A stretch of DNA of 64,000 nucleotides from the NCBI GenBank assembly GCA_964510315.1, contig CAZEAP010000005.1, forward strand, positions 68,635-132,634. The letters are read 5' to 3'. Origin of the DNA: CAZEAP01 sp964510315 (GTDB taxonomy: Bacteria > Planctomycetota > Brocadiia > SM23-32). The notes beneath the pieces were generated by a model. It did no database searches. It worked only from the letters and a program-made list of their open reading frames with translations, and had not been told where the DNA came from. The first letter of the stretch is position 1, and each line of letters opens with the position of its first letter. Position numbers and translations under genes: made by a program. Below, in pieces: positions 49,198 to 57,868 of this stretch.

Positions 49198-52146
49198 TCA
49201 CTCGGGGCTTATCCACTGGCGGACGTTCACCAGGGCCACCAGCACGCGCATCAGCAAAAAGCTCAGCACAAGCAACCCGGCCAGCTCCGCCGCCCCCCAG
49301 GCACGGGCGGGGGCGTGCGCGGCCCAATAAACGACGGCTACGCCCCCGGCCAGCACCGCCGTGGTCCATATGCCCAGAAGAAGCGCCCGCCAGGTCCGGA
49401 GAGAACGTTGGGCAAGGAGGTGAATCACCAAAACCACTGCCGACGCGGCCATCAGGGCCAGAGAGAAAGCGGACAGCTCATTCCTGCCCCAGTGCGCCGT
49501 TAGGGCGACCACGTTGGCCAGGCATTGCTCGGCGAGAGCAATCGCCCCCTGCGTCAGCCGATCCACGACGGCCGCGTAACCCGGCACGGACCCGAGTGCA
49601 CCGTGAACCATGGCCCCGACGCCGGCCAGGCAAAGCGCCAGTCCCAGGGCGCCCAGCGCGCCCGCCGAGGCCTTCTGAGGGCTGGGGTCCTTCATCTGAC
49701 CGGTCAGGGCGGAGGTCGGAGCGGAAAGGCGCCACCATCGCGCCCACAGAAACACCGTAGCGCAAAGCAGCGCCACCCAGGGCAGCGCCGTCACCGCGGC
49801 CGTCACCGAGGGCATCAGACCTCCGCCCACCATCGAGCGGGCGCTCCGCATCCAGGCCGCCGCCAGGTAGGCCACGACGATCGCCCAGAATGCTCCCAGA
49901 AGTGGGTAAGCGGCCAGCCGGCCCTTTCGCCCCTCCTGGCTGAGCATCAGCAGCAGGTAAGCCGCCAGACCGGCCGCCAGCGCATAAGCCAGCCACTGAG
50001 TCGTCAATTGCCCGGCACGCCCAGCCAGAACCGCCACCGGCACGCTCCAGTTGCGCCAGGCCTCACTGGCGGTCCTCAGCACCTGGCGCACGGCAGGATG
50101 AGGGTTCAGCATCAGCCCGCCCACCAGTCCCGCCGCCCCTGCAATCGTGCCCACCCGGACCAGGAAAGAAAGGTGCGTCTCCCCGAAATCTCCGCCCGTC
50201 TCCTCTCGGGGCATGGGCACAAGACCCCGGCCCGGACGGCGATGGGGGCGGGTGCACAGCCGCAACACGGATACCACCGCTTCCCCCACCCGGGCGACCA
50301 ACGCCACCACCGCAGCCGTAGCCACCAGCCGGACGGGGAAATAAAGGGCTGTCAGCCGCCCCGCGGTGGTCCGGAGCAGCGGTTCTCCGGGGGGAAAGAA
50401 CAGGCGCGTCGCCAGCCCCAGGGCCAGCACGGCCCCCAGCGCCACCGCCGTCCCGTAGAAAAAAGCCAGGCAATACAGCATCCAGCGCACCCGCGCGGCA
50501 GCCAGCAGGTGGACCGTCAGAACAACCAGGAAGACCAGGCCCAGCGGGCCGGTCATGCCCGCCACGGCCGGGACGGCCTCCGGGAGCCGTGCCGCCAGCG
50601 CCCGTCCCCCCGCCAGCGTGAGCACGTCCTCGGCGTGCGCCAGACCACCCCGGAGGAGGTCGGCCAGCTTCGCGCTGACCGCCGGCGCGCCCGCACCCAG
50701 TCCGAAAATGACCCACAGGACAAACGTGCTGCCCACCAGCCCCGCCATGGCGAGAGCGCTGGCATCGATCCAGAGGCTGGGGGGGCGGTTCTCCATGCGC
50801 AGCCGGCGACGCCGCACCGCCAGTCCGCCGCAGGCAAGTGCGAGTCCCACCACCAGGACCGCCCACAGGAAGGCCGTGATCGCGCGCCAGAGCCCACCCT
50901 GTTCGGCAGCCAGTCGAAGCAGCGGCCCCAGCGCACACAGCACACCCACTACAAGGGCACCGGCCGGCAAGAGGGCCCACCGGCTGAACCAGTCACCTTG
51001 CGTAGCCCCCAGCCATGCGCCCAGCACGGCGGCCACCACTCCCGCTCCCAGAACGGCCATGCCGAGCCGGTCCCCGCCGAGCCGAGCAGGAAGCCACAGG
51101 CTCACGCAGGCCAGCGCTCCCAGCACCACCAGCACCCAGATCAGGTGCCCGGCCGCCAGCGCATCGCTCTCCAGGTGGCCCCGCCGACGCCACGCCAGCC
51201 ACATCCCCGCCACGCAGACCGGCAGCAGGGCCAGGACCTCCCAGCAGGCGGAACTCAGCCACAGCCCGCGGAACGCGGCTTCCGCACCTCCGCGGGACTC
51301 CAGGCAAAAGCCGAGCCAGCCGCCTGCGCCCGCCAGTGCCGCCAGAATGAGGGCGATTAGCGGAACCTTGAGTCGCCGGGGCGCCGTCCGCAGCCTCTCC
51401 CACGCGAATGCGAAGGCCGCGGCCAATAGAATCGTCGCGCCGAGCGGGGGCACATGTGCCGCCGCGGTCAGCTCGGACAGAGAGGCCCGGCCCCCGAAGA
51501 GATCGCCGGCGGACAGAGCACGGAACAGCACCAACAATGCGAAAATCAAGGAGGAGACCGCGGCCACGCGGCAGGCCCATCTCACCTCCCTGAGGCACTG
51601 CACGAAGACGATGCAGCCCGCCAGGCCCAGGAGGCCGAAGATGAAAAAATGAGTCAGGACCGACGGGGGCGCCTCGCCAAATATGAAACGCGCCGCCGAG
51701 CGGACGGTGATCAGTTGGATGGCGAAGGCCGCCGCACCCAGCCCGGCAAGGCTGAAGACCCGGTGGCACACCGTGCGGGCCGGAGTGGAGGCCACAAGGT
51801 AGGCCCGGATGACCAGGATCACCACGGCACAGTCCAGGGCAAACAAGCCGCCGCGCCAGGCAATGTGACCGACTCCGTGGAGGAGGGCCGCCGCCACCCC
51901 GGCCACCGCGAGGGCACCGGCGCCGATCCCGCAGAACAAAAGCCACCGGGCCAGCCACAGAGACGCCGCCGGCAGGGCCTCCGGCCCGACCAGTTCGGCG
52001 ATGGGCCGCTCCACCGTTTCCCCGCCGGGCAAGGGCTTGTCCTCTACTGCGGGGGGACCGGATTCCGCCTCGAGGTGAAGAGGCTCCCAGAGTTCCCCTT
52101 CCGGCTGCCCGGGGGGAGGAGGGCGTTCTTCGGAATTCTCCGGCAT
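49198..52146 (-). CDS. Very large polytopic membrane protein of unknown function
   Basis: 982 residues from ATG 52146 (AGGAG upstream). The first about 65 residues are soluble and rich in Pro/Glu/Gly. The rest is a succession of roughly 25-30 hydrophobic segments rich in Ala/Leu/Val with short charged loops, for example WLARWLLFCGIGAGALAVAG, ATILLAAAFAFAWERLR, VVGVLCALGPLLRLAAEQGG and LLVLSFLLMRVLVALVNVRQ near the end. No transporter, glycosyltransferase or oxidase motif is recognised. Longer loops occur around 680-705 (PHRRPGRGLVPMPREETGGD). Flanked by the radical SAM and UVR genes. Function not assigned. Confidence 0.75.
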   Translation of the reverse strand: MPENSEERPPPPGQPEGELWEPLHLEAESGPPAVEDKPLPGGETVERPIAELVGPEALPAASLWLARWLLFCGIGAGALAVAGVAAALLHGVGHIAWRGGLFALDCAVVILVIRAYLVASTPARTVCHRVFSLAGLGAAAFAIQLITVRSAARFIFGEAPPSVLTHFFIFGLLGLAGCIVFVQCLREVRWACRVAAVSSLIFALLVLFRALSAGDLFGGRASLSELTAAAHVPPLGATILLAAAFAFAWERLRTAPRRLKVPLIALILAALAGAGGWLGFCLESRGGAEAAFRGLWLSSACWEVLALLPVCVAGMWLAWRRRGHLESDALAAGHLIWVLVVLGALACVSLWLPARLGGDRLGMAVLGAGVVAAVLGAWLGATQGDWFSRWALLPAGALVVGVLCALGPLLRLAAEQGGLWRAITAFLWAVLVVGLALACGGLAVRRRRLRMENRPPSLWIDASALAMAGLVGSTFVLWVIFGLGAGAPAVSAKLADLLRGGLAHAEDVLTLAGGRALAARLPEAVPAVAGMTGPLGLVFLVVLTVHLLAAARVRWMLYCLAFFYGTAVALGAVLALGLATRLFFPPGEPLLRTTAGRLTALYFPVRLVATAAVVALVARVGEAVVSVLRLCTRPHRRPGRGLVPMPREETGGDFGETHLSFLVRVGTIAGAAGLVGGLMLNPHPAVRQVLRTASEAWRNWSVPVAVLAGRAGQLTTQWLAYALAAGLAAYLLLMLSQEGRKGRLAAYPLLGAFWAIVVAYLAAAWMRSARSMVGGGLMPSVTAAVTALPWVALLCATVFLWARWWRLSAPTSALTGQMKDPSPQKASAGALGALGLALCLAGVGAMVHGALGSVPGYAAVVDRLTQGAIALAEQCLANVVALTAHWGRNELSAFSLALMAASAVVLVIHLLAQRSLRTWRALLLGIWTTAVLAGGVAVVYWAAHAPARAWGAAELAGLLVLSFLLMRVLVALVNVRQWISPE

Positions 52147-52271
52147 GGCTCGCTCCTGGTCAGCCGGTATGGTGAGCGCCGGGGCGCCCCCGCGACCTGA
52201 CCACAACGACGGGGGCGAGTGCGGAGATTTGCCTGCTGTGGGGCGCTACCAGCGAGGCTCCGCGGACCGCC

Positions 52272-53036
52272 TCAGTCGCGGGCGCGGATTTTCTCCTTCA
52301 GCGAGTTGATCTTGTCGCGTAGCCGCGCGGCCATCTCATAGTTCTCCTTGCGCACGGCGACCTCCTGCTCCAGACGGAGGCTCCGCAGAAGCTCCCGGTC
52401 GCTCAAGGGCACCTGGTGTCTCTCTCGGAGACTTCGGCGCAGCTCGATCAGTATCTGTTTCTCCACGCTGTCTTCGAGTCGCTCGTCCAGTTCGTGCTCC
52501 AGGTAGTATTCCTCGAGGCCGTCTATGCCGCTGTTGAGCGCTTCCAGGGCTTTGCGGACGTCCCCGCGCCGCACTTCCAGGAGCATTTCGGCGCGCGCCC
52601 TGTCCATCAGCAGGCGGGGCCGGTACTGATCGAGCCAGTCGCCGTCATCGTAGGTGCAGCGGCGCAGCATTCCCAGCACGCGGAGGCAGTGGCACACGTC
52701 GGCGCGGGCGCCCTCGTAGTCGCCGAGATGGAAAAGCGCCTGGCTTCTTTTGTAGTAGTCGAAGAGTTCGAGGGAGACTTCCTCGACGAGCTGTTCGGGG
52801 AGTTCCGCCGTTTCGCAGTCCTGCCGGGCCATTCTGCGCCGGCAGTGCTCCAGCAGGGTGGCGCAGCCGTAAGGCGTGCAACCGTCCGGACGGCCGGCGG
52901 CCTCCCACTGGACAAGGCCGTTGCGCAGCCGCACCTGGATCTTCATCCTGCCGTCGATGCCTTTGACTTTGCGCACATTGGCCGCATCGTTGTCTTCATC
53001 GTAGGGCCAGTCGTCCGTGATTACGTCCAGGTCCAT
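52272..53036 (-). CDS. UvrB/UvrC-motif (UVR) protein
   Basis: 254 residues. The N-terminal part starts DVITDDWPYDEDNDAANVRK and has IQVRLRNGLVQWEAAGRPDG. The middle is helical with TPR-like text (SQALFHLGDYEGARADV), and a C-terminal UVR motif LEQEVAVRKENYEMAARLRD precedes KINSLKEKIRARD. The UVR motif mediates protein contact (UvrB-UvrC, McsA). The N-terminal domain is not one I can name, though similar proteins appear in Planctomycetota-type genomes. It has its own promoter. Function unknown. Confidence 0.8.
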   Translation of the reverse strand: MDLDVITDDWPYDEDNDAANVRKVKGIDGRMKIQVRLRNGLVQWEAAGRPDGCTPYGCATLLEHCRRRMARQDCETAELPEQLVEEVSLELFDYYKRSQALFHLGDYEGARADVCHCLRVLGMLRRCTYDDGDWLDQYRPRLLMDRARAEMLLEVRRGDVRKALEALNSGIDGLEEYYLEHELDERLEDSVEKQILIELRRSLRERHQVPLSDRELLRSLRLEQEVAVRKENYEMAARLRDKINSLKEKIRARD

Positions 53037-53065
53037 CTGCGGGGGCCTCTTCAGGGGACCTTCTG

Positions 53066-53095
53066 ATTATAGGGGCACTTCCGGTGAAGCGTCAA
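53066..53095 (-). promoter_or_regulatory. Promoter of the UVR-motif gene
   Basis: Minus strand: TTGACG (53090-53095), an 18-base spacer and perfect TATAAT (53066-53071). The start near 53059 gives a leader of about 23 bases to ATG 53036. The -35 box begins just 5 bases beyond the DUF1844 stop. Confidence 0.7.
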
Positions 53096-53100
53096 CGGGC

Positions 53101-53541
53101 TCAGTCCTCGGACTGCTCCGGTTCGGGCGATTCCTGCTCCGAGCGGGAGGCGTTGACGTAGCGCATCCTCAGGTCGGACAGCACGTTCTGCACGTAGGTC
53201 TCCTCTTCGCCCTCGAGGTTGCCCCCTGTTTTTTCGGCGAGCATTGCGACGGTGTCGATCAGGTATTCGGCCTCCGCCAGGTTCGGTTCCTTCCTTCCGC
53301 TGACGGGGTCCTCGATGTCGCCCAGCGCGATGAGAGTTTGGGTGTAGAGCCCCGCCATGAAAACGGGGATGCTCGGCTCGGGGAAGTTCTGCCGCGTCTC
53401 TCCCGCGGCGGCGCCGGCCGGCCGCGCACGGCCCTCCTTTTGCTTAAGCCTTTCCTGCTCTTCCTGCACCTGCTCTTTCCATTCCTGGTCCGCCTTCGCT
53501 CGCTGCTCTTCCTGCCGTTGCTCTTCAGCTTCCTCCGCCAT
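53101..53541 (-). CDS. DUF1844 domain protein
   Basis: 146 residues from ATG 53541 (AAAGGAGG upstream). The first about 55 residues are Glu/Gln/Lys-rich coil. The DUF1844 core follows: FMAGLYTQTLIALGDIEDPV, NLAEAEYLIDTVAMLAEKTG and NVLSDLRMRYVNA. The tail is acidic. The family is widespread in delta-proteobacteria and PVC bacteria; its role is unknown. It is divergent from the RNase HII-like gene across 158 bases. Confidence 0.88.
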   Translation of the reverse strand: MAEEAEEQRQEEQRAKADQEWKEQVQEEQERLKQKEGRARPAGAAAGETRQNFPEPSIPVFMAGLYTQTLIALGDIEDPVSGRKEPNLAEAEYLIDTVAMLAEKTGGNLEGEEETYVQNVLSDLRMRYVNASRSEQESPEPEQSED

Positions 53542-53699
53542 TTCGGCCTCCTTTACCGAACAGGACGCGTCACTCACACACTGGATAGCAAAACCGTTTC
53601 GGCGCGTGATTTCAAGGGATTTCCTCTCGCGGTTGGACAGAGCGAGGCGGCTGTCTTAGTATGGCGAGCGAAGCGGCAGAAGCTGAAAGGTGGGCGCCA

Positions 53700-54668
53700 A
53701 TGCCTTTGTGGGCGGGCATCGACGAGGCAGGCTACGGGCCGCCGCTGGGTCCCCTGGTGGTGGCCGGCACAGCTTTCCAGGTTTCGGGCCCTCCGCGCGA
53801 AGGCCTGATGTGGGAACTGCTCGGGGACGCGGTCTGCAGGCGGCGCAGGGGCAGCGGCGGCCGTATGGTGGTCAACGACAGCAAGCAGGTTTACACGCCC
53901 GCCCGCGGCTTGAAACTTTTGGAGGAGGGGGTGCTGGGGTTCCTGGCGACCTGCACGCAGGGGAGGGTGGCTCGTGCGAACGACCTGCTGGCCGCCCTGG
54001 AGGCCGGCCGGGGGGAGACCGCCGTGGACGCTCCGTGGTTTGCTCCCGCCCGCCGTCTGGAACTGCCCGTCGCCACCAACCTTTCCGCCCTGCGGAGCAA
54101 GGCCCACCTGCTGCGACGTGCGCTCCGGTCCGCCGATGCCCGCATGGTCGGCGCCCGCGCCGCGGTGGTCATGCCGGAGGAGTTCAACCGGGTGGTCAGC
54201 CGCACCCACAACAAATCGCTGCTGCTCTTCCAGAAATGCGGCCTCCTGCTGCAGGAGCTGTGGAAGCACGCTGGGCCCGGCCGGTCCCACATCGTGGTGG
54301 ACCGTCACGGGGGACGACGGCGTTACCGCCGGCTGCTGGGGGACGTCTTCCCCGGGTGCTCCTGCGACGTGGTGGGCGAAGAGGCCACCCGCTCCACCTA
54401 CCGCATTGCGGAGGGGGACAGAACCTTGATCCTTACCTTCCTGAAAGAGGGGGACCTGGAGGCCCTGCCCACTTCGCTGGCCTCCATGACCGCCAAATAC
54501 GTCCGGGAACTCTACATGCTGGCCTTCAACCGCTACTGGCAGTCGAGGCTGAACGGGCTCCGGGCCACCGCGGGGTACGGCAGGGACGCGCGACGTTTCC
54601 TTCGGGACATCGCGCCGGTGATGCGGGACGAAGGGGTCGACAGCTCCCGGCTGGTGCGGAGCCGGTAG
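53700..54668 (+). CDS. Divergent RNase HII-like protein
   Basis: 322 residues from ATG 53700, chosen over ATG 53661 because AGGTGGG lies 6 bases upstream and a weak promoter (TTGGAC 53633, TAGTAT 53657) would start transcription after 53661. WAGIDEAGYGPPLGPLVVAG matches the DEAGRG entry of RNase HII. VNDSKQV resembles DSKKL, IVVDRHGGRRRY supplies the next acidic residue and LASMTAKYVRELYMLAFN parallels SI.AKV.RD. An insert of about 120 residues (75-190) makes it longer than ordinary RnhB (about 200-250). It is probably a type 2 RNase H relative; activity on RNA:DNA hybrids is unproven. Confidence 0.72.
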   Translation: MPLWAGIDEAGYGPPLGPLVVAGTAFQVSGPPREGLMWELLGDAVCRRRRGSGGRMVVNDSKQVYTPARGLKLLEEGVLGFLATCTQGRVARANDLLAALEAGRGETAVDAPWFAPARRLELPVATNLSALRSKAHLLRRALRSADARMVGARAAVVMPEEFNRVVSRTHNKSLLLFQKCGLLLQELWKHAGPGRSHIVVDRHGGRRRYRRLLGDVFPGCSCDVVGEEATRSTYRIAEGDRTLILTFLKEGDLEALPTSLASMTAKYVRELYMLAFNRYWQSRLNGLRATAGYGRDARRFLRDIAPVMRDEGVDSSRLVRSR

Positions 54669-54679
54669 GGCAGCGGCGC

Positions 54680-55339
54680 TCAGAACAGCATCTTCGGAGG
54701 GCCTTCCCGGAGTGCCACGATGAGCATCTTCATGTCTTCCCAGCTCTTCCGTTTCTGCCGGGGCGAACGCAGCAGATAGGCGGGATGATAGGTCGGAAGG
54801 AGGGGTATGCCCCGGTAGGAGTGCCACCTGCCCCGGAGGTCTCCCATCGAGGCGCTGGTCTGGAGCATGGCGTTGGAGGCGGGACGGCCGAGCGTGCAGA
54901 TGACTGTCGGCTGCACCAGGTCGATCTGCCTTTCCAGGTAGGGAAAGCAGGCCTCCACCTCCGCCTGCCGCGGGTCACGGTTATTGGGCGGACGGCTCTT
55001 CAGGATGTTGGTGATGTAGACCTGTTCGGTCCTCAGACCCATCGCGTAGATCATGCGGTCCAGCAGTTTGCCCGCCGGACCAACGAAGGGAACGCCCTGT
55101 CGGTCCTCTTCCGCTCCCGGCGCCTCGCCCACGAACATCAGATCGGCGTTTGAATCGCCCTTGGCGAACACCCCCTGCGTCCGCTTCTCGTGGAGGGGGC
55201 AGCGGGTGCAGTGCCGTACTTGTTCCTCGAGTTCGGCAAGTTCTTGGGCCGTGCGGTCGGAGGCGGCGAGGGCCGGCAGAACGTCCACTCCCAGCATCTT
55301 CTCCAGCTCGATCCGCCGCTTCAGCCAGGAAGCTCCCAT
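54680..55339 (-). CDS. Uracil-DNA glycosylase, Fe-S family 4/5 type
   Basis: 219 residues from ATG 55339, set by GGAGG 5 bases upstream. HCTRCPLHEKRTQGVFAKGD (first two cluster Cys), GEAPGAEEDRQGVPFVGPAG, LLDRMIYAMGL, YITNILKSRPPNNRDP, CFPYLERQIDLVQP and TYHPAYLLRSP are the UDG motifs in order. GEAPG with the N-R-P block favours family 4. It excises uracil from DNA. It follows the GT9 gene by about 50 bases. Confidence 0.93.
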   Translation of the reverse strand: MGASWLKRRIELEKMLGVDVLPALAASDRTAQELAELEEQVRHCTRCPLHEKRTQGVFAKGDSNADLMFVGEAPGAEEDRQGVPFVGPAGKLLDRMIYAMGLRTEQVYITNILKSRPPNNRDPRQAEVEACFPYLERQIDLVQPTVICTLGRPASNAMLQTSASMGDLRGRWHSYRGIPLLPTYHPAYLLRSPRQKRKSWEDMKMLIVALREGPPKMLF

Positions 55340-55386
55340 CTGCACCTCCAGTTGCGCCCGAAGGGCCACATCGTAAGGCAGCCGAC

Positions 55387-56355
55387 CTATCGACGCAACC
55401 GGTGGAGCGCCTCCAGCACCGCTCCCACCTTCGGCCAGCCTTGCCGGCCCTCGGGCGACGCCACGGCTTCCACCGCCGGCCCCCGGGGCGCCCACACGGC
55501 GGGGTCGGTTGGTCCAAAAACCGCAATAGTGGGAACCCCCAGCGCCGCCGCCAGGTGCGAGACGCCGCTGTCGTTGCCGACGTAGAGTGAGCAGCGGGCA
55601 AGAAGCGCGGCGAGTTCCGCAACCGATTGGTCTTCGGCCAGAACCGGCGAGCAGCCCTCCCCCAGGAGCGCCTTCACCCGGCCGCAAACTTCCGCATCGG
55701 CCGGGCCGCCAACAACAAGTATCGGTTCCGAAAGGTCGGCGATGAGTCGAGCGAACCGCTCGGGCGGCCAGCACTTCCCGGGGCTGCCACTGCCCGGGTG
55801 GACGGCAACCGGAGTCGCCCGGCCGCCGAACCGGGAAGCGAGCCACCCGTCTGCCCGCTCGGCCAGTTCCGCCGGCACGCGGAGGGCCGGCGGAGGCAAG
55901 CCCCCGGGCCCCGGCTCCGCAATCGCCCGCGCAAAGTGCACCGCCGCGTGCCGACCGCCCTCCGGGCGCACCGGCCAGGCGATGACCGGGCCGGCGCACA
56001 AACGCCGGGCGTTGGCGGTCAGTTCGCCCGTGGACCCTTCCGTGTAGACCACAACGGCCTCGGCGTCGCCCACCAGTCCCGTGGGATCATCCGTTGCCCC
56101 GGGGCGGAACAGGAAAGTCAATTCGGCCGAGTCGAAACGCCGGACACGAAGAGGGAACGCCGCCAGGGTCGCCACCCGCACGGCCCAGGCGGAACCGACA
56201 AGAGTCAGGCTCGCGGGGGCGAACTCCGAATGCAGCATCTGCAGCGCCGGAAACGTCAAGAGCGTATCGCCGAGCCCGCCGGCCCGGAGAACCGTGATGC
56301 GGAGTCCCGGCCGTTGCGGGAGGCGGGCGGCCAACGTGGTGGGCAACGGGCACAT
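55387..56355 (-). CDS. Family 9 glycosyltransferase (heptosyltransferase-like)
   Basis: 322 residues. ITVLRAGGLGDTLLTFPALQ is the N-terminal G-x-GD loop; VAVHPGSGSPGKCWPPERFA and YVGNDSGVSHLAAALGVPTI, then FGPTDPAVWAPRG, are the nucleotide-heptose donor site. Such enzymes extend the LPS core. Whether the donor is ADP-heptose cannot be told. It is not in the main glycan locus. Confidence 0.92.
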   Translation of the reverse strand: MCPLPTTLAARLPQRPGLRITVLRAGGLGDTLLTFPALQMLHSEFAPASLTLVGSAWAVRVATLAAFPLRVRRFDSAELTFLFRPGATDDPTGLVGDAEAVVVYTEGSTGELTANARRLCAGPVIAWPVRPEGGRHAAVHFARAIAEPGPGGLPPPALRVPAELAERADGWLASRFGGRATPVAVHPGSGSPGKCWPPERFARLIADLSEPILVVGGPADAEVCGRVKALLGEGCSPVLAEDQSVAELAALLARCSLYVGNDSGVSHLAAALGVPTIAVFGPTDPAVWAPRGPAVEAVASPEGRQGWPKVGAVLEALHRLRR

Positions 56356-56507
56356 CTCGGGAAGATTCTCCGGACGGCAGTTTATCTCAGCTCATGTCCA
56401 CCCGCCGCATGTGCTCGAGGGGCGTCTCACAATATGAGGCCGGGGAAGAAAGAACGAAGGACGATGGATAGGCTCTAAGGGGGATGGCGGTATTCGTGGG
56501 GATCCGG

Positions 56508-57761
56508 TCAATGGGCGACGGGGAACTGCTCGCACAGCTCCAGCACCCGGGAGCGAATCCGGCGGGCGGTCTTTTCCGGCTCCGAAGAGCCGAGGATGTC
56601 CACTATCCAGCCGGCGACGGCGCGGGATTCTTCCTCTCCCATGCCGCGGGAGGTTATGGCGGGCGTGCCGATCCTTATGCCGCTCGCCTCACTGGGCTTG
56701 CGCCGGTCGTTGGGCACGGCGTTCTTGTTCACTGTGATGTTGGCGGCGGCAAGCAGGTTCAGGGCCTCGCGGCCGCTGAGACCGACGTTGGTCAGGTCGA
56801 TCAGGAACATGTGCGTGTCGGTCCCTCCGCTGACCACCGGCAGGCCCCGCTCGATGATTTCCTCGGCCATGCTCGCGGCATTGGCCACGACCTGCTGCTG
56901 GTAGCGGCGGAACCCCGGCTCCATGGCCAGCTTAAAAGCCACCGCTTTGGCCGCGATCACGTGCATCATGGGGCCGCCCTGCACGCCCGGCATCACGGCG
57001 CTGTCGATGCGTTCGGCGTGCCGCCGGCGGCAGAGGATGAACGCGCCGCGGGGCCCCCGCAGTGTCTTGTGCGTGGTGGAGGTCACGAAGTCCGCGTGGG
57101 GCACCGGATCGGGGTGAACGTCGGCCGCCACCAGACCCGCGATGTGGGCAATGTCCGCCATCAGGTAGGCGCCCACCTCGTCCGCCACGTCCCGGAAGGC
57201 CTCGAAGTCGATGCTCCGGCTGTAAGCACTGGCTCCGGCGATGATCATCGCCGGGTTGTGCTGATGGGCGAGGGTGCGGACCTGGTCGTAATCGATCAGC
57301 CCGTCATCGTTGACGCCGTAGCTGATCACCTCGTAGAGCTGTCCGCTGAAGTTCCGGCTGTGCCCGTGGGTAAGGTGGCCCCCATGAGCGAGGGACATTC
57401 CGAGGACCCGGGAACCGGGTTGGAGCATGGCCATGTAAACGGCCATGTTGGCCTGGGAGCCGGCGTGTGACTGGACGTTGGCGTGTTCGGCACCGAAAAG
57501 CTCGGTGGCCCGCCGGATGGCCAGTTCCTCGACCACGTCGACGTATTCGCAACCGCCGTAGTAGCGATCCCCGGGGTAGCCTTCGGCGTACTTGTCGGTC
57601 AGCACCGAACCGACGGCCTCCAGAACGGCGCGAGGGCAGTGATTCTCGGAGGCAATCAGTTCCAGGTGGTCCTGCTGACGCTCCTCCTCGGCCTCGATGG
57701 CGCGGGCGACCTCGGGGTCGTCCGCCTGCAGCGAGGACCGTCGGGGGACCGTCATACACAT
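56508..57761 (-). CDS. glyA: Serine hydroxymethyltransferase
   Basis: 417 residues, standard length. LELIASENHCPRAVLEAVGS, YGGCEYVDVVEELA, HAGSQANMAVYMAML, MADIAHIAGLVAADVHP and TSTTHKTLRGPRGAFIL (PLP Lys about 226) are all present. It interconverts serine and glycine with THF. Start ATG 57761 is chosen, with AGAGGTGG 7 bases upstream. It follows porB by 107 bases, with a hairpin in between. A gap of 152 bases (56356-56507) before the GT9 gene holds nothing clear. Confidence 0.96.
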   Translation of the reverse strand: MCMTVPRRSSLQADDPEVARAIEAEEERQQDHLELIASENHCPRAVLEAVGSVLTDKYAEGYPGDRYYGGCEYVDVVEELAIRRATELFGAEHANVQSHAGSQANMAVYMAMLQPGSRVLGMSLAHGGHLTHGHSRNFSGQLYEVISYGVNDDGLIDYDQVRTLAHQHNPAMIIAGASAYSRSIDFEAFRDVADEVGAYLMADIAHIAGLVAADVHPDPVPHADFVTSTTHKTLRGPRGAFILCRRRHAERIDSAVMPGVQGGPMMHVIAAKAVAFKLAMEPGFRRYQQQVVANAASMAEEIIERGLPVVSGGTDTHMFLIDLTNVGLSGREALNLLAAANITVNKNAVPNDRRKPSEASGIRIGTPAITSRGMGEEESRAVAGWIVDILGSSEPEKTARRIRSRVLELCEQFPVAH

Positions 57762-57787
57762 GTCGCCGCCACCTCTATGCCGGTGCA

Positions 57788-57816
57788 AGCCCCCCGACTG
57801 TATGGCTCAGGGGGCT
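57788..57816 (-). other. Stem-loop between porB and glyA
   Basis: AGCCCCC (57788-57794) pairs with GGGGGCT (57810-57816) across a 15-base loop, 26 bases ahead of the glyA ATG and about 50 after the porB stop. No U-run follows, so a processing or leader element is as likely as a terminator. Confidence 0.45.
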
Positions 57817-57868
57817 GTGATTCCTCTGTGCGGCCCCGCCGAGAGTGGGTTCGCTCCAGGCGAATGCT

